This document shows, piece by piece, positions 1 to 11,794 of a stretch of DNA of 64,000 bases (positions are counted from its first letter, which is position 1; each line of letters starts with the position of its first letter). The stretch comes from Platerodrilus igneus (taxonomy: Eukaryota; Arthropoda; Insecta; Coleoptera; Lycidae): assembly GCA_036346225.1 (NCBI GenBank), contig JARFIW010001482.1, positions 334,001-398,000 on the forward strand, given 5' to 3'. The translations under genes and the position numbers were made by a program. The notes under the pieces are model-generated. The model saw nothing but the letters and a program-made list of their open reading frames with translations, ran no database searches and was not told the origin of the DNA.

Positions 1-328
1 GCTAGGTATCAACTAATATTAAATTTTCTAGGGACCCCAAATCTGTAAACAGATTTTAAATAGCTCCACCCATACAAAGTTATGCCTTCTAAAGACTAAT
101 TTTGCCCATCTTTATTTAACTCCATCTTTAAAACCCTTTTTGCTACATGAGACATATGCTTTGCCACCCATCTCCCTAGAAATCTAAAACCTCTTCCCTG
201 AATACCACGTGGAGATAACACGTATACTCTGTCAACCAGGATAGAAGCAGGAAAGATTTGGAAGGTGGGCGAAGAACTTAAAAATTATGGAATTTAAAAA
301 CTAATATATACAAATATAAACAACTATC

Positions 329-625
329 TTATATCTTTACGCCCCATGCGTAGATTGTTGTACTATTAGGAATGATGTACCTTTTGTCATCTTCCCTCGA
401 TAAACTAATTTTATTAATAAGCTGCGTATGCAAATCGTATTCTTTTACTCCGGATACATACGCAGACAAGTACTCGATACCATCCAAATAAAGAATTGGA
501 TGCTTGGTGACTGTTAACATCCGCTTCCCTCGTGTACGCCAAAACACATGCGCTAGCCCGTGATGCACCCCTGCCCATGCTGCCCCTGCCCCTCTGTGAC
601 GACTGCTATTTCGGGGTAACGTCAC
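329..625 (-). pseudogene. Unidentified ORF, probable coding relic
   Basis: A 98-codon minus-strand frame. The first ~36 residues are Arg/Ala/Gly-rich and GC-rich and may not be genuine. The last ~60 residues have ordinary protein composition (for example YLDGIEYLSAYVSGVKEYD) and end in a stop near 329. It lies on the same strand as the coding-like stretches at 690-1040 and 1936-3025, so it may be the 3' part of one decayed gene or element. I do not recognise the family. Confidence 0.25.
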
Positions 626-689
626 AGCCTTTTATAAATAAAGAACAATGTTATATACTATTATAAAATGTTTATTCTGACATTATACA

Positions 690-1040
690 TAACAAATTTA
701 AAAATATTTAATACCAAGCATGGGGTCATTTAAACTTAATTTTAATACAAAGTTATACACAGAAGACAGTCCTTTCTTTATGTTTGTTTGGGTGGCTTTA
801 ATTTTATCTAATTTTATTCGCAGCTTAAAATTTAAATCGATACCCAAGTCCTCTATCTCCTTTTCTAACCAATAGTTTGATACATAAAGACCGTCTAGGT
901 TTTCGAATTGTAAAATGTACCGAAGTTTCTAAATTTAAAGTCTTTGATTCAATCGACAACCAGATCCATTCCTTCGTGTAATTCTTGCAGCTTGTGACAA
1001 TCTTTTAATCGCAGCTTTCCCTATATCCTGCATACTATTG
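690..1040 (-). pseudogene. Frameshifted coding relic, unidentified protein
   Basis: Read on the minus strand from about 1040 to 690, two overlapping frames give coherent protein-like text joined by a frameshift near 930. The upstream part contains a basic stretch (AARITRRNGSG). The downstream part is about 70 residues rich in Leu, Ile and Lys, ending with a stop close to 690. The frame is too short to appear as a single ORF. It is the same strand and style as the neighbouring relics at 329-625 and 1936-3025. No family recognised. Confidence 0.3.
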
Positions 1041-1055
1041 GTCAGTAGTAAAAAT

Positions 1056-1782
1056 TTATCGGAAAAGAAGAACTCGAATGCATTACACAAATTCCAAAAT
1101 CCTATATGCATTCCACCACAAAGTGGAACTAAGATGTTAAGTTGGAAACTTTATTCGAGGTATTACCAGATATATTAGACGAAGTCTATAGGAATTATTT
1201 ATATTTTTGGAACGTGTAACCCAAGATTGTTACGGCCATATTTAGCAAATGGAGTGTGTAATTATTTAACTTAAACATAACTTTTGCTATAAAGAGAATA
1301 CGAAGAAAAGTGTTAAAATTATAGTTGACAACGATACCACCTTTTTGAAATTCGTTTAACATAACTAACAATCATGCAAGAACTTAAGAAATACAACAAA
1401 TTTGTGTGTCAGATAACAAGTCCTGGTGTTAATAAACAACTTGGCAATCATATACTAGATTTTTACGTTGTCCCATGTTACGTTTAAGGGAAACATTTGT
1501 CTACTTTGGCCAAAGAACAGTATTACGCGATTGTACGAGTAGTCCAACTTGTTGCAATTTGCACTATGTTCAGTGCGGAACGTTGTATAAACCCTTAAAA
1601 GACTTGTTTAACTATTGAAGGGCAAGTTATACCTTCCTAAAGGCGCCAATGTTACTCCGAATCACTTTACGCAAATGTGGACAACGCTATCGGACAAGCT
1701 ACAAAATAGCTATTCTTTAGTCTATAATAACTCTCCGAAATTACGTGTTATTGGGGAATTGAATACAAAGAAATTGAGGGCT
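1056..1782 (+). repeat. Inverted-repeat arm A of decayed duplicated segment
   Basis: The plus-strand sequence here is closely similar to the reverse complement of 1941-2672. Shared landmarks are ATCGGAAAAGAAGAACTCG near 1056, TTGGCCAAAGAACA near 1507 and GACAAGCTACAAAATAGC near 1697. The arms differ by scattered substitutions and indels, so the duplication is old. The short plus ORF at 1615-1827 is the arm A version of the protein read on the minus strand at 1936-2217. Confidence 0.7.
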
Positions 1783-1935
1783 TGCAAAATATGTTACCTG
1801 CAAAACGTAGAGGAAAGGGTAATTTGATTAACTTCTCTACTAGCTCAAAAATTTAGTGTAACTAGTTTAACCTAAAATCATTTGGACATAGTTAGGAATA
1901 GCCAAGATAAAATAAAAATCTTACACAAGTGCTCA

Positions 1936-3025
1936 TTAAGCCCAATTTCTTTGTATTGCCATTCCCCAATACACGTACTGTAGCAGGTTATTATAGACTA
2001 AACAACAGCTATTTTGTAGCTTGTCCGATAGCGTACTCCACATTTTGGCAAGTGATACCGAGTACATTGGCGCCTTTAGGAAGTATAACTTACTATCTTC
2101 CAATAAGGTTAAACAATCTTTTAAGGGTTTATACACTCGTTCCGCACTGACATAGCTTCCAATTGCACAGTTGTATATTCTCGCTTCCAATCGCGTAATA
2201 CCATGTTCTTTGGCCAAAGTAGACGCAAATGTTTCCCTTAAACGTACATCTGGACAACGTAAAAATCTAGTATATGATTGCCAAGTTGTTTATTAACACC
2301 AGGACTTGTTATCTGACACACAAATTTGTTGTATATCTTAATTCTTGCATTGGTTGTTAGCCATGTTAAACAACCAATCCATGCAGTTTATCGTTGTCAA
2401 CTATAATATTACACTTTTCTTCGTATTCTCCCTTATAGCAAAGTTATGCTTTGTAGTTAAATAATTACACACTCCATCTTGCTAAATATGCCCGCAAAAT
2501 CTTGGGTTACATCCATGTCAAAAGATAGAAATAATCTTTTCGACTTCGTCTAATATATCTGGTAGTTCCTCCAATAAAGTTTCCAACTTAACATCTGCTA
2601 GTTCCACTTTGTATCGAACACATATAGGATTTTGGAATTTTTATTAATGCATTCGAGTTCTTCTTTTCCGATAATTTCTTTTACTCTCTGGCCCATCTTG
2701 TTAGTGCTTTCCAGAGAAAACGGAAGCTTAGCTTTAACACCATGCCTAGCGAAACAAATCGGTTGAACTTTCTTCGTAGATAGCTGTTAAATGCACCACA
2801 AATTTCTTTTTTAGGATAAACATCCTTTTGTTTGCAGATGCTTGTTCGGTGTCAGAAAGGTCAAATTTTAACCAACATTATATTGTCACAAAATGGTTCT
2901 GCAATTGGTGTGTGTAGTCCACCAGTCAGCATCTTTTCGCCTTCGACATAACAAATATTACCAATATCTGTCACCAGATTATTGTTGCATATAATCTGCC
3001 AACAGCCATAATCCAAATCGCTCAT
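1936..3025 (-). pseudogene. Decayed unidentified protein-coding segment
   Basis: On the minus strand a possible start (MSDLDYGCW...) lies at 3025. Protein-like text then runs to about 1936, broken by several frameshifts and stops. Readable stretches include an acidic/hydrophobic segment around 2560 (residues VELADVKLETLLEEL) and the 93-codon ORF 1936-2217, which contains YVSAERVYKPLKD. The composition is that of a soluble, mixed-charge protein. I see no zinc finger, DDE triad or polymerase motif that would name it. An old transposable element or endogenous viral gene is possible. Its inner part is duplicated in inverted orientation at 1056-1782. Confidence 0.4.
1941..2672 (-). repeat. Inverted-repeat arm B of decayed duplicated segment
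   Basis: Partner of 1056-1782 in opposite orientation, separated from it by a ~160-bp spacer (1783-1940). Arm B is continuous with further coding-like sequence up to about 3025 and is therefore probably the original, arm A the inverted copy. Confidence 0.7.
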
Positions 3026-3291
3026 TTGTCGGTTTCACTTTATTCCCAAGATTGAGACACGTTAATCACCTTGGAGACGCTCATGTTTACCGTTCTAGCT
3101 ACTATCGAATACTAAATTGAATACGAAAAAATTGTTCTCTTACGTATTCTACAGAGTGAGGACGTATATTGCCGAAGATAGTCGAATATGTTGTTATCCA
3201 ACCTAAGCCGACAGGGATGCGCATCGACATATATCCGGATATATGTAGGATGTTAAGTTAGAGGTGAAATTGCCCCATAGGGTGAAATTAC

Positions 3292-3449
3292 CCCACATGA
3301 CCACATGGCCATATGACCACATGACCATATGAGCACATGGCCATATGACCACATGGCCATATGACCACATGACCACATGACCATATGACCACATGAGCCA
3401 TATGACCACATGGACTACATGACCATATGACCACATGACCATATGACCT
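3292..3449. repeat. 8-bp satellite (ACCATATG/ACCACATG)n
   Basis: About 19 tandem units of an 8-mer alternating between ACCATATG and ACCACATG, with occasional G substitutions and one 9-mer. ATG repeats create the spurious Met/Trp/Tyr/His-rich ORF on the minus strand. Immediately distal, 3451-3480 and 3494-3525 are two near-identical ~30-bp units (AATTGCTTTTTAATGAG core), each a weak hairpin ATGAG/CTCAT. Confidence 0.9.
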
Positions 3450-4459
3450 AATTGCTTTTTAATGAGTTTTCTCATTAAAAACCCAGTTAACACTAATTGC
3501 TTTTAATGAGTTTTCCATTAAAAAACCAAGTGTGGACCTAGGTTAGATAAAGGAAAATTAATAGGTTGGGTCAGCGCCGCGGCGCAGCTAACAGCGATTA
3601 TTTATCTAACAGCTGTTTGCAATGGAAAAACTCATAAAATGCTGTGGTAATTAATGTTATGTTAAAACTCGTGCGTGCTCAAACATCTGTTCGTCCAATG
3701 CGTACGGTACGTTTGTGTAAGTGGGTCATAGTTGGTGTGTGGTCGAAGCCCTGGTCATGGTCTCAAAAGACGATGCGGTGTGTGGTCTGTTCTGTAATCG
3801 AAGTGGTTGTTATTGTAGTGTTTAATAAGCAAAGTAGGTCTACAAAACGATATTATACTGACAAAAAAGTGGCGATTCGACTATCTCAGAGTAGAGGGCT
3901 TTTAGCGACCTCGTAAAAGGCGTGATTTCCAAGAACTAAAGATGCAGTGCGCAGAGAGGGGACTGATTTATACAGTTGCTGAATATGGCTGTTGCTGTGC
4001 ATGGTGACCGTGTAAAGACCGAGGTTTAAACTGCCCAGTTGCGTTCGAAAGTTGGAATTATCAAGGTAGTGAAGTTTGGACGTTGCCGAGTTTCTGCTTC
4101 GAGGGATTGGAAGTTGCGATCGAGCATCTAATTCTAGGAGTATCGGTCGTTCCGTTCTGATATATGCGGCGACCGTATGCGAAAGTGTAAAGCACAAAGC
4201 AAAATTTAATATCGAGCAAGTGTCGAATCTTGAAATAAAATGGAACGTTCATGTCAAAGTAAATGGGAGTGACTTTCTGAATCGAATAGTCAGTAGGCGA
4301 AGTTGCTGATTATACGGCATTGTTGCTAAAATGATGAGTTTACGAGAAGTGAAGTGCACATAATTAACGAAATAACACGGTGTAATGACAACGTTAAGGT
4401 AATCTAATACCGTTAAGCTACTTGCTGGGATTCATTTGGAAAATATTAAGCCCATCTAA

Positions 4460-4830
4460 AATAGGTAGTTTTTAAAATTAATTGTGTAAGATCTGTGCAA
4501 AGTTGGATTTGAATGGAAAGTGTTTTTGGTTATGTGCTTGATTTCTAGACGTGCACAATTGTGCTGTTGACACCTTGGATTTTAAATGCGCGTCGTATTG
4601 AAGACGTTTGGTGTTTCACTAAGGCATAACATGCGAAGCGAGCAGGTGATGCATTAGCTAAATTATGGACGAGCGCAAGGTATACATTTATTCCGCGAAT
4701 CCTAAATGTTGGCGTTACAAACTTTGCATTCTATAGGACTACGGTGATGCTGAGTAAGCTTTTTAGTTAGCTAGTGTCAGTTTAACAAAGTGCTATGTGT
4801 GTGTTTTGTCAAAATGACGAATAGTGTAGG
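4460..4830 (+). repeat. Degenerate direct repeat, unit 1
   Basis: Shares order and spacing of motifs with 5850-6210: GTTTTTAAAAT, AAGTTGGATTT, TTCTAGACGTGCACAATT versus TTCTGGACTTGACACAATT, CCGCGAATCC, and AACAAAGTGCTAT versus AACCAAAGTGCTAT followed by a T-rich run and TCAAAATG. The units are about 1.39 kb apart and much diverged. Confidence 0.55.
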
Positions 4831-5849
4831 CACTTGTGCTTCTATCCGAACTCGGCGAAATGGAAGGAAACCAGGGCTGAAAATCAGACTGTGGAATGCG
4901 GTTTGTTTGACAGAAGAAATTGGTAGGAAAACGAGGAGTCATTAAGCTAAATTATGCAGTGTATGGACGAACAGATGTGTCATGCGTTTCGAAAGTGAAC
5001 GATCTGATGAAACTAAGTGAAACGGAATGCATGTTACTGAAGGTTATCTGACGATGTTCAATGACATGATACAGAATGGTTTCGGCGTACCTGAAGGTCG
5101 ATTGCATCGGTCGGTGTTGAAACTCTTTGCGTCGTGAGTGAGATTCAATCCGGGAGGGTTGATCAGCGTGCAGCGAACAGACATGAGTGCGGGTCTGTGG
5201 TCGGCAACAGACACAACGATGTGCTGAGATCGGTTCGGCAGATCGACCTGGTTCACAAGGGAGATGGACGGTATCGTTAGGACAGCTGGAAGAATAATTA
5301 ACCCGCAACATGAGGATGATCTGTGTGGTAGCGTGATGGGTAAAGTGATCTGGTCGATACTGTGTTCGATTGATGAATAATGTCGTCTTGAACTGTATAA
5401 AAGGCGATACGAGGATGAAGGTGTAAGCGCGCGAACAGTGCTGGTTCTGGTCGTGTCGTGTTTGATGGCACTGGCGAGGAAGTCGGCTAGTTGGTAAATG
5501 TGCATGTGGAAAGTGTTGATGGAAAGGATGAACGGTAGTTTCTATCTTTGCGTGGATTGATTGGAGAGGATGGATGGATAATCATTGAGATACGAAGATT
5601 AGGTTCAGATCGTGGCACTGCTGACAGTGTAGAACATGTTGGAGGCGATCAGAAAGTTAAAAATGGTGTGATTCTGCGTGAAAAGAGTGCTTTTGATTGC
5701 GTGCTGACCGGCGTGGTTACGCGATTGAGCGATTGCGGATATGTTAGTTGGAGTCGGATACAATAATGGATGCGTTTACAGTGAAATGGAATGATGGGTA
5801 ATTCAATCGTGCTTACTTTGGTGTCATTGGAAATTTGCAATGCCCTTAA

Positions 5850-6210
5850 AATGCTGAAGTTTTTAAAATGATGTTGTAGTATCTGTGAACAAGTTGGATT
5901 TTCTTAGGATGGTAAAGGTTTTTAGGTGAATGATTGTTTCTGGACTTGACACAATTTGTGTCTGGACACTTAGGATTTAATACAGGTAATACTGCGAAGC
6001 GTTTCGGTGTCTAACGTTCACATCTGCAGATGATTCGATAGCATGTTCGGTGGCGAAGATATGCGACTTGTCCCCGCGAATCCGCGACAACGTTGGTTGA
6101 AACCTTCGTTCATCTAAAGGACATAAATCGGCTGCTGGAAGGATTTTAGTAGCTGGTACAGTTAACCAAAGTGCTATAGTGCGGGTTTTTTTTGCTCAAA
6201 ATGTCTGAAG
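5850..6210 (+). repeat. Degenerate direct repeat, unit 2
   Basis: Second unit of the old duplication described at 4460-4830. A weaker echo (GATAGTGCGGGTTTGTTT) occurs again near 8345, suggesting the region was once built of larger tandem or dispersed units. Confidence 0.5.
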
Positions 6211-8951
6211 TTGAAATGATGAATGGTCAACTGAAATGCGTCAAACGACAGAACAAGGTCGTAGTGTAAGCTGCCGGTTGCGTCCAGACTCTTTAACTGT
6301 GGGACTTGCTTTGATACGAGAATCGAAATGTCTGCAGGTTATTCTAAACGTGTTGTATAATTAAACGACAGCTGCAGCTGGTTGGGCGTGCGTAAACAGC
6401 CAAATTCATGATGTACTGGTCAAACTGGAAAGATCTTCACACACTTAAGGAGCACAAAATAATGCACGTTCCGCTACAGAGTGTGAGAAGATTGCCAGTT
6501 TAACAAGGTCATCGCTGAAATGACGCACGTGCAATGGAGTGTCGGTTTCTTGAAGCAGAAGAAGATTTATCTGGTTACAAAAATCAGAAACAAATAATCG
6601 AAAATACTGAGCTTAAATTCGCAAAGCACAGAACTTAGGAGGTAAAGAATGATAATGGTATCGTTTTATTAGCTGGAATTTCATTTAAAACCCATACATG
6701 CAATAAAGGACTGTCTGAGTAAATATGTTATGTTAAATAGCGTTATTACGAAACATTCGTTTTGTCTAATTTATTACAGGCTTTTAAAAACCTTGAATTT
6801 CTTTGTTCAGTAAAGGTTGGTGCACAGGAATAATGTAACTGTAAAGCATCTATAAGTTAGAGCTGTACTGTAAATAAATATTGATTTGGTTCTTAATTGC
6901 TGTGATGCCTCAACTGTTGGTTGCTATTGGTGCAAGGTTAAAATGTGTAAAGTATGAAATTTAAGGTTGGGTATTATCGAGAGAGAAGGCTATCATTTAA
7001 TTTGGTCAATCGTGCAAAATTTTAGATGAAGTGTTATATGGTTAAGAATTTATAAGGTTCTCGCCGTCAAAATTCTAACTGCTGTAGTCTGTGATAGGTA
7101 TCTCACGTGTCGCGGGATTGGGCTGGAATTGTATATGTGATACAAGGGTTTAGATGAGGTAAGATAAGATGGTGAATAGTTACTGGAAGATGACGTTTCG
7201 TTGAATCGTAAATTTGAGCTGCATGTTTAAATCTGTATGACTACCGCGTATTAATGTCGTCGATAAAGTTAGAATTAGACGTAGGGGTCTGTGGGGCGTT
7301 GATGTGTGAATCTGCTTGAGCGGCGATTAAGATGGAGGTCTGGTGTGTGAGGGTCTTACCATTAAGGCTATCAAGGGACTGCGCGCGGCGTGAGAAAATG
7401 GTCATGTGGGGTCCATGCACCAGTCGTGAAATGAGAATGTGGGCGTGTGGATGGTTGAAATGGTTTTCGCGGACTAACAAAATCGGGCAATGTGTGTTAC
7501 ATGCTGCACATCTGCGTCGTTTCGTGCTGCACGTTTGTTTAACAAATGGTGGTGTGCGTGGGCGTGAGATCGTTGGTTCAAAAGCGATGCGGATGTGGTC
7601 GTGTCAAATCGGTGGTGTGATGATGAATGTTTAAATAAACGGTGCTAGCATAGATGATTCGACAGTGCGATGCGTGAAAGTGAATGGTGCTGGCTGCGAG
7701 GACTTGCAAGGCAACGGCTGAAGCAGAGGCATGTACGGTTGCTGCAAATACGTGGTTGCGAGCTCTGTGATCGAAGTATCTCGGGTTCGGCATGTTTGAA
7801 GTTAAAGGTGTGGTGGATGATTGACGCTACGAGGGTGAAAGCATCGCTCGATTGGATATATGCACCGGTTCTAAAATATCGTGCGACCATTACTGTGCGG
7901 GAATGGTGTCGAACGAAAATGTGCGATATGAAAAGGTAGCTGAAATCATCGCTCGTAAAGGTGATTGGCGATTGATGAACGGCGCGAACAGATAGCGTTG
8001 CTATCGGTTACAGCTCGAACGTGCATTGGTCAAAGATCGATCTGAAAACGGTAGTGTATGTGTGTTTGCTGCGGTGCTGCATTCACATTGACGTGAAATG
8101 TTAAATGGGTGTATCCTGTGAATGGTGATTTAGTTAAGTGTTTTGGTATAACACTTCTGGCAGAAACTGGCGTGGTCCGCTGTTGCGCGATCCATATGCT
8201 GGTTTCCGGCGCGTTCACTCGACGAGCAAGGCTTCGTAACGCTCGAGGCGGACAGACGTGGTTCCCGCATCTGCATCGTTGATCAAGTTCGTATGACCGA
8301 ACGGGCTCAAAGGTTGCTACTGGTACACTGCAAATCTTGAGAAGATAGTGCGGGTTTGTTTAAATAGCTGGCATGGGACCGCTGCGGTGCATGCTTAAAA
8401 ATGTCTGAAAGGATCGTGGTATGCGTCGTGCCGAAACTCTGGGACTCTTACATGGAACTGCGAAACAAGGCAGCGTTATCGTGAACGTCGGTCGGAGATG
8501 TGGATGAAAGTGTACGGTGCGTTGATGGAAAAACTGCACGCGGGCAGCGTACGGTCCGCGCATGGCAGAAATGGTGGGGTACAAAATGTCGGCGATAAGG
8601 CGGTTCCAATAGGTACGGCATGTGTCAATCTCTGGGCGCTGTGGAGCAATCGATGTAAATAGACTTGTATGTGTGACGTTCTGTTAAACTTATGGTCCAG
8701 ACTGAGGGGTGAAATGGTTGAGGCGTAATCTGTGATTGGGTGGCAAATAACGTGTTCGGTTGAAAACTCCTAATAATACAGCTAAGTGCGTTTGTGAGGA
8801 TGAAGATGGCTAGATAAAGTAATGTACTTGTTGGTAAAATATGGTAAGAATGAGTTACAAACTATGCAGACAGTTGAGGTAGGATATAGTGTTAGGTAAA
8901 GATTAGGGCATAAGAGTTGAAGAGTACTTACAATTTAGTGATAGAATAATT

Positions 8952-10472
8952 ATGGTTAGATTGAGTACAAAACCCACAGACACTGTTTTAGTTCAGGTTT
9001 ACATGCCAACAACTCAGTACGAGGATGAGGAAGTAGAAAAGGTATACGAGGATATAAATAGTATAGTGAGAAAAGTAAAAGGAGATGAGAATTTAATAGT
9101 TATGGGCGATTTTAATGCGTCAGTGGGAGAAGGTAGTGAGGGAAAAATGGTAGGAAAATCTGGGTATGGCAGACGAAATGATAGAGAAGAAAGATTAGTT
9201 GAGTTTTGCCAGGAACATAGATTAGTAACTGTAAACACCCTATTCGAACAACATGTTAGGAGAAGATATACCTGGAAAGCGCCAGGTGATAGGGCTAGAT
9301 ACCAAATAGATTATATTTTAATTAAACAAAGATTTAGAAACCAAGTTAAAAACTGTCGTAGTTATCCAGGGGCTGACATAGATAGCGATCATAACTTAGT
9401 TAAAATGAAGTGTAAACTAAAATTCAAAAAATTGAAGAAGGTTAAAAGAGAGGGATGGGATCTAGGTAAGCTTAATGATAGTAGGGTAAAGGAGGAATAT
9501 AAACAAGTATTAGATAATAAGAGCAAAGAGATAGCTGTAGGAGGGAACGTAGAAAATAGATGGAAAAAAATAAAACTGACTGTACATGATACAGCAACAC
9601 AGACTATAGGTAAGAAAAAAATAGAAGCGAGAAAACCGTGGGTAACAAAGGAGATATTAGATTTAATAAAGAATAGAAGAAAGCTTAAACCTTTCAGAGA
9701 AGTGGATAGTGAAAGTAAGCAAAGATATAATACAGTTAGAAATAAGATAGTACATGAGTGTAAAAAAGCTAGAAATAAATGGATGGAGGAGAATTGTAAG
9801 GGAATACAAGATGATTTGAGAGTAGGTAAGACAGACAGGGCTTACAGGGCAGTTAAAAAGTTTTTTGGGGAAGATAGGAAAAAATATAATGGTATTAGAG
9901 ACGAAAATAATGAGCTTCTAATAAATAAAGTTGAGGTAGCAGATAGATGGAAAAGATATTTAGAAGATTTATATAAGGGAGACGATATGGATGAGTTAGA
10001 GAACGACCAAGAAGAGGATGTAGAAATAGGGTTCTCAATATTTAGAGAGGAATTTGATAGAGCTGTTCGGAATCTTAAAATAAATAAAGCGCCAGGGATA
10101 GACGATATTCCCGCAGAACTAATAAAATATGCAAGTCAGAAAACTTTAGATAGATTATATGAACTAGTAAAAGCAATATATGACACAGGTGAGGTTCCAA
10201 TAGATTTCGAAAAAAATATTATTATCCCAATCCCAAAAAAGTTAGGAGCTGATAGGTGTGAGAATTTTAGAACGGTTAGTTTAACTTCTCATGCTTCCAA
10301 AATACTAACAATAATAATTAAAAATAGAGTAGAAGCTTTGACTGAGAATTATTTAGGCGAAGACCAATATGGTTTTCGTAAAGACAGAGGGACTAGAGAA
10401 CCGATACTAATGATTAGGGTAATTATCGAAAAAAGGTTACAAAAAATAAAAAGACTCATTTCGCGTTTGTAG
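8952..10472 (+). pseudogene. RTE endonuclease-reverse transcriptase, N-terminal ORF
   Basis: This 506-residue ORF starts inside the endonuclease domain. It carries the endonuclease blocks GDFNA (residues 52-56), QIDYI (118-122) and SDHN (145-148), which supply metal-binding and catalytic residues. A Lys-rich linker follows, then the start of the reverse transcriptase with NKAPGIDDIP (378-387) and ENFRTVSLTSHASK (437-450). The frame is lost after EKRLQKIK in an A-rich run. The RT palm text (FAFVDLEKAFDRVNW) continues in another frame from about 10460. The same break occurs in the copy at 58944-62395. The protein would nick target DNA and prime reverse transcription of its own RNA. Confidence 0.85.
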
Positions 10473-10830
10473 ATTTAGAAAAAGCATTTGATAGGGTTAA
10501 TTGGATTGTTATGTTCAGGGTTCTGCAAAAAATAGGGAATCTCTCATAGGGATAGAAAAATTATTTACAGTCTATATAAAAACCAAAGCGTAGTAATTAG
10601 ATTTGATGAAATAGAAAAGGAAGCTAAGATTAGAAATGGTGTTAGACAGGGTTGTATACTGTCTCCATTGATTTTTAATGTTTATATTGAGGAAGTTTTA
10701 AACTTAGCTAGAGAGAGAAAAGAGATAGGTATTAGTGTACAGGGACAGAAAATAGACATGTTACGTTTTGCAGATGATATAGCCATTATAGCAGAGTCTA
10801 GAAAAGAGTTAGGAGAGTTTTAAATATTTT
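10456..10830 (+). pseudogene. RTE reverse transcriptase palm, frameshifted
   Basis: This is a continuation of the RT in shifted frames. FVDLEKAFDR appears at about 10465-10495, followed by a one-base insertion near 10520 relative to the other copy (after VLQKI). The catalytic FADD lies at 10767-10778 (LRFADDIAIIAESRKE). Another frame break at about 10815 separates this from the 220-residue C-terminal ORF. The 10815 break and the 10450 break are shared with the copy at 58944-62395, whereas the 10520 insertion is private. Confidence 0.8.
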
Positions 10831-10858
10831 AGATGAGATACTACGGAGTAACTATAGT

Positions 10859-11521
10859 ATGAGAATTAACTCAGTAAAGACAAAGATAATGACAAGTGAG
10901 TTACAGCCTAGTTCTAAACCAAAATTAAAAATAGGTAATACCGATTTAGAGGAGGTGGATGAATTTTGCTATTTAGGTAGTATAATTACAAAAGATGGAC
11001 GTAGCAGAAGGGATATAGTAGCTAGAATAGCTCAAGCTAGAAAAATGTTTTTAAAAGAAAACTTACTAATAGCTAATAGTATTAGTTTAGATAATAGAAA
11101 AAGTTTCTTAAAGTCGTACGTATGGAGCGTTCTACTATACGGTAGTGAGACTTGGACAATTAAAGAAGTTGATAAGAAAAAGATAAAAGCTTTTGAAACT
11201 TGGTGTTATAGGAGAATGTTAAAGATTAGTTGGACAGATAGAGTAACAAATGAGGAAGTTTATAGAAGGATAGGTGAGGATCCCTGTATATGGAAACAAT
11301 TGAAGGTCAGAAGAGATAGAATGATAGGGCACCAGTTAAGACATGAGGGACTATTTAGTAAAGTCTTAGATTATAGACTACCAAATAAAAATAGAGTAGG
11401 AAGGCCTAGACAAAGCTATATTAGTCAAATTGTTAGAGATGCAGGTTGTGAAGGGTATGTAGACCTTTTTAGACTAGCTCAGAATAGAAAAGAATTTAGA
11501 TCTGCGTCAAACCGACTTTAA
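10859..11521 (+). pseudogene. RTE reverse transcriptase C-terminal ORF
   Basis: 220 residues covering the RT thumb and C-terminal domain: YLGSIITKDGRS, WSVLLYGSETWT, WCYRRMLKISWTDRVTNEE and GRPRQSYISQIVRDAGC. The natural frame continues upstream through the frame break at about 10815, so the Met at 10859 is an internal codon rather than a genuine start. It ends at a stop 248 bp before the element's 3' end. Confidence 0.85.
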
Positions 11522-11529
11522 GTAAGTTC

Positions 11530-11769
11530 GAAAACAATACAAAAAGAAAAATAAAAATCAGTTAACTAAATGTCACCAGAACATGACTCACAATTGGTTA
11601 GCGGTCTGGCATGTTGGTAGCGTTTCGTTGCTTAAGCCTTACCATAACATATAATTTAACACTTCCTTTTGAAGCGGATAACCAGGTTATATTTCATTTC
11701 CTTATAAATGGTAATCATGTAAACATGTTAGAGTTCTTTAACAACCATCAGGTTGCTAATATCTATGTA
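11530..11769 (+). repeat. RTE 3' untranslated tail with terminal hairpin
   Basis: About 240 bp between the coding end and the element boundary, shared in reverse complement with 58944-59180. Near its end is a stem CAACC/GGTTG around a 4-nt loop (11742-11755), followed by TAATATCTATGTA. The stem is conserved in the other copy while the loop differs by one base. Such terminal hairpins can serve as the recognition element of the encoded RT. Confidence 0.6.
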
Positions 11770-11794
11770 GAGCCAGCTGGATAGGAAAAAGATA

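Larger units (their letters stand above)
3600..8866. other. G+T-biased region without a recognisable gene
   Basis: The plus strand is rich in G and T, with many TGTG, GTGCG and CGATTG motifs. Only short overlapping ORFs on both strands occur (longest 153 codons at 5044-5505, minus), none with a recognisable domain. There are no long microsatellites. An old diverged duplication is visible inside it (4460-4830 versus 5850-6210). It may be a decayed mobile element, a non-coding RNA or a piRNA-type locus; the sequence does not decide. Confidence 0.5.
8870..11769 (+). mobile_element. RTE-type non-LTR retrotransposon, 5'-truncated copy
   Basis: Homologous along its length to the inverted copy at 58944-62395. 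It contains the apurinic-type endonuclease, reverse transcriptase and C-terminal region, then a ~240-bp 3' untranslated tail ending near 11769. Compared with the other copy it lacks the first part of the endonuclease and the 5' untranslated region. The coding region is broken into three ORFs, so it is inactive. The C-terminal 'YLGSII..DGR', 'WSVLLYGSETW' and 'GRPRQSYISQI' blocks are typical of RTE/BovB-like elements. Confidence 0.9.

Noticed and set aside
3203..3493. 96-codon Met/Trp/Tyr/His/Val-rich ORF
   Set aside because: Encoded almost entirely by the 8-bp satellite at 3292-3449.
5044..5505. 153-codon minus-strand Ser/His/Arg-rich ORF
   Set aside because: Overlaps another long frame on the same strand in a compositionally biased region; composition looks like translated G+T-biased DNA.
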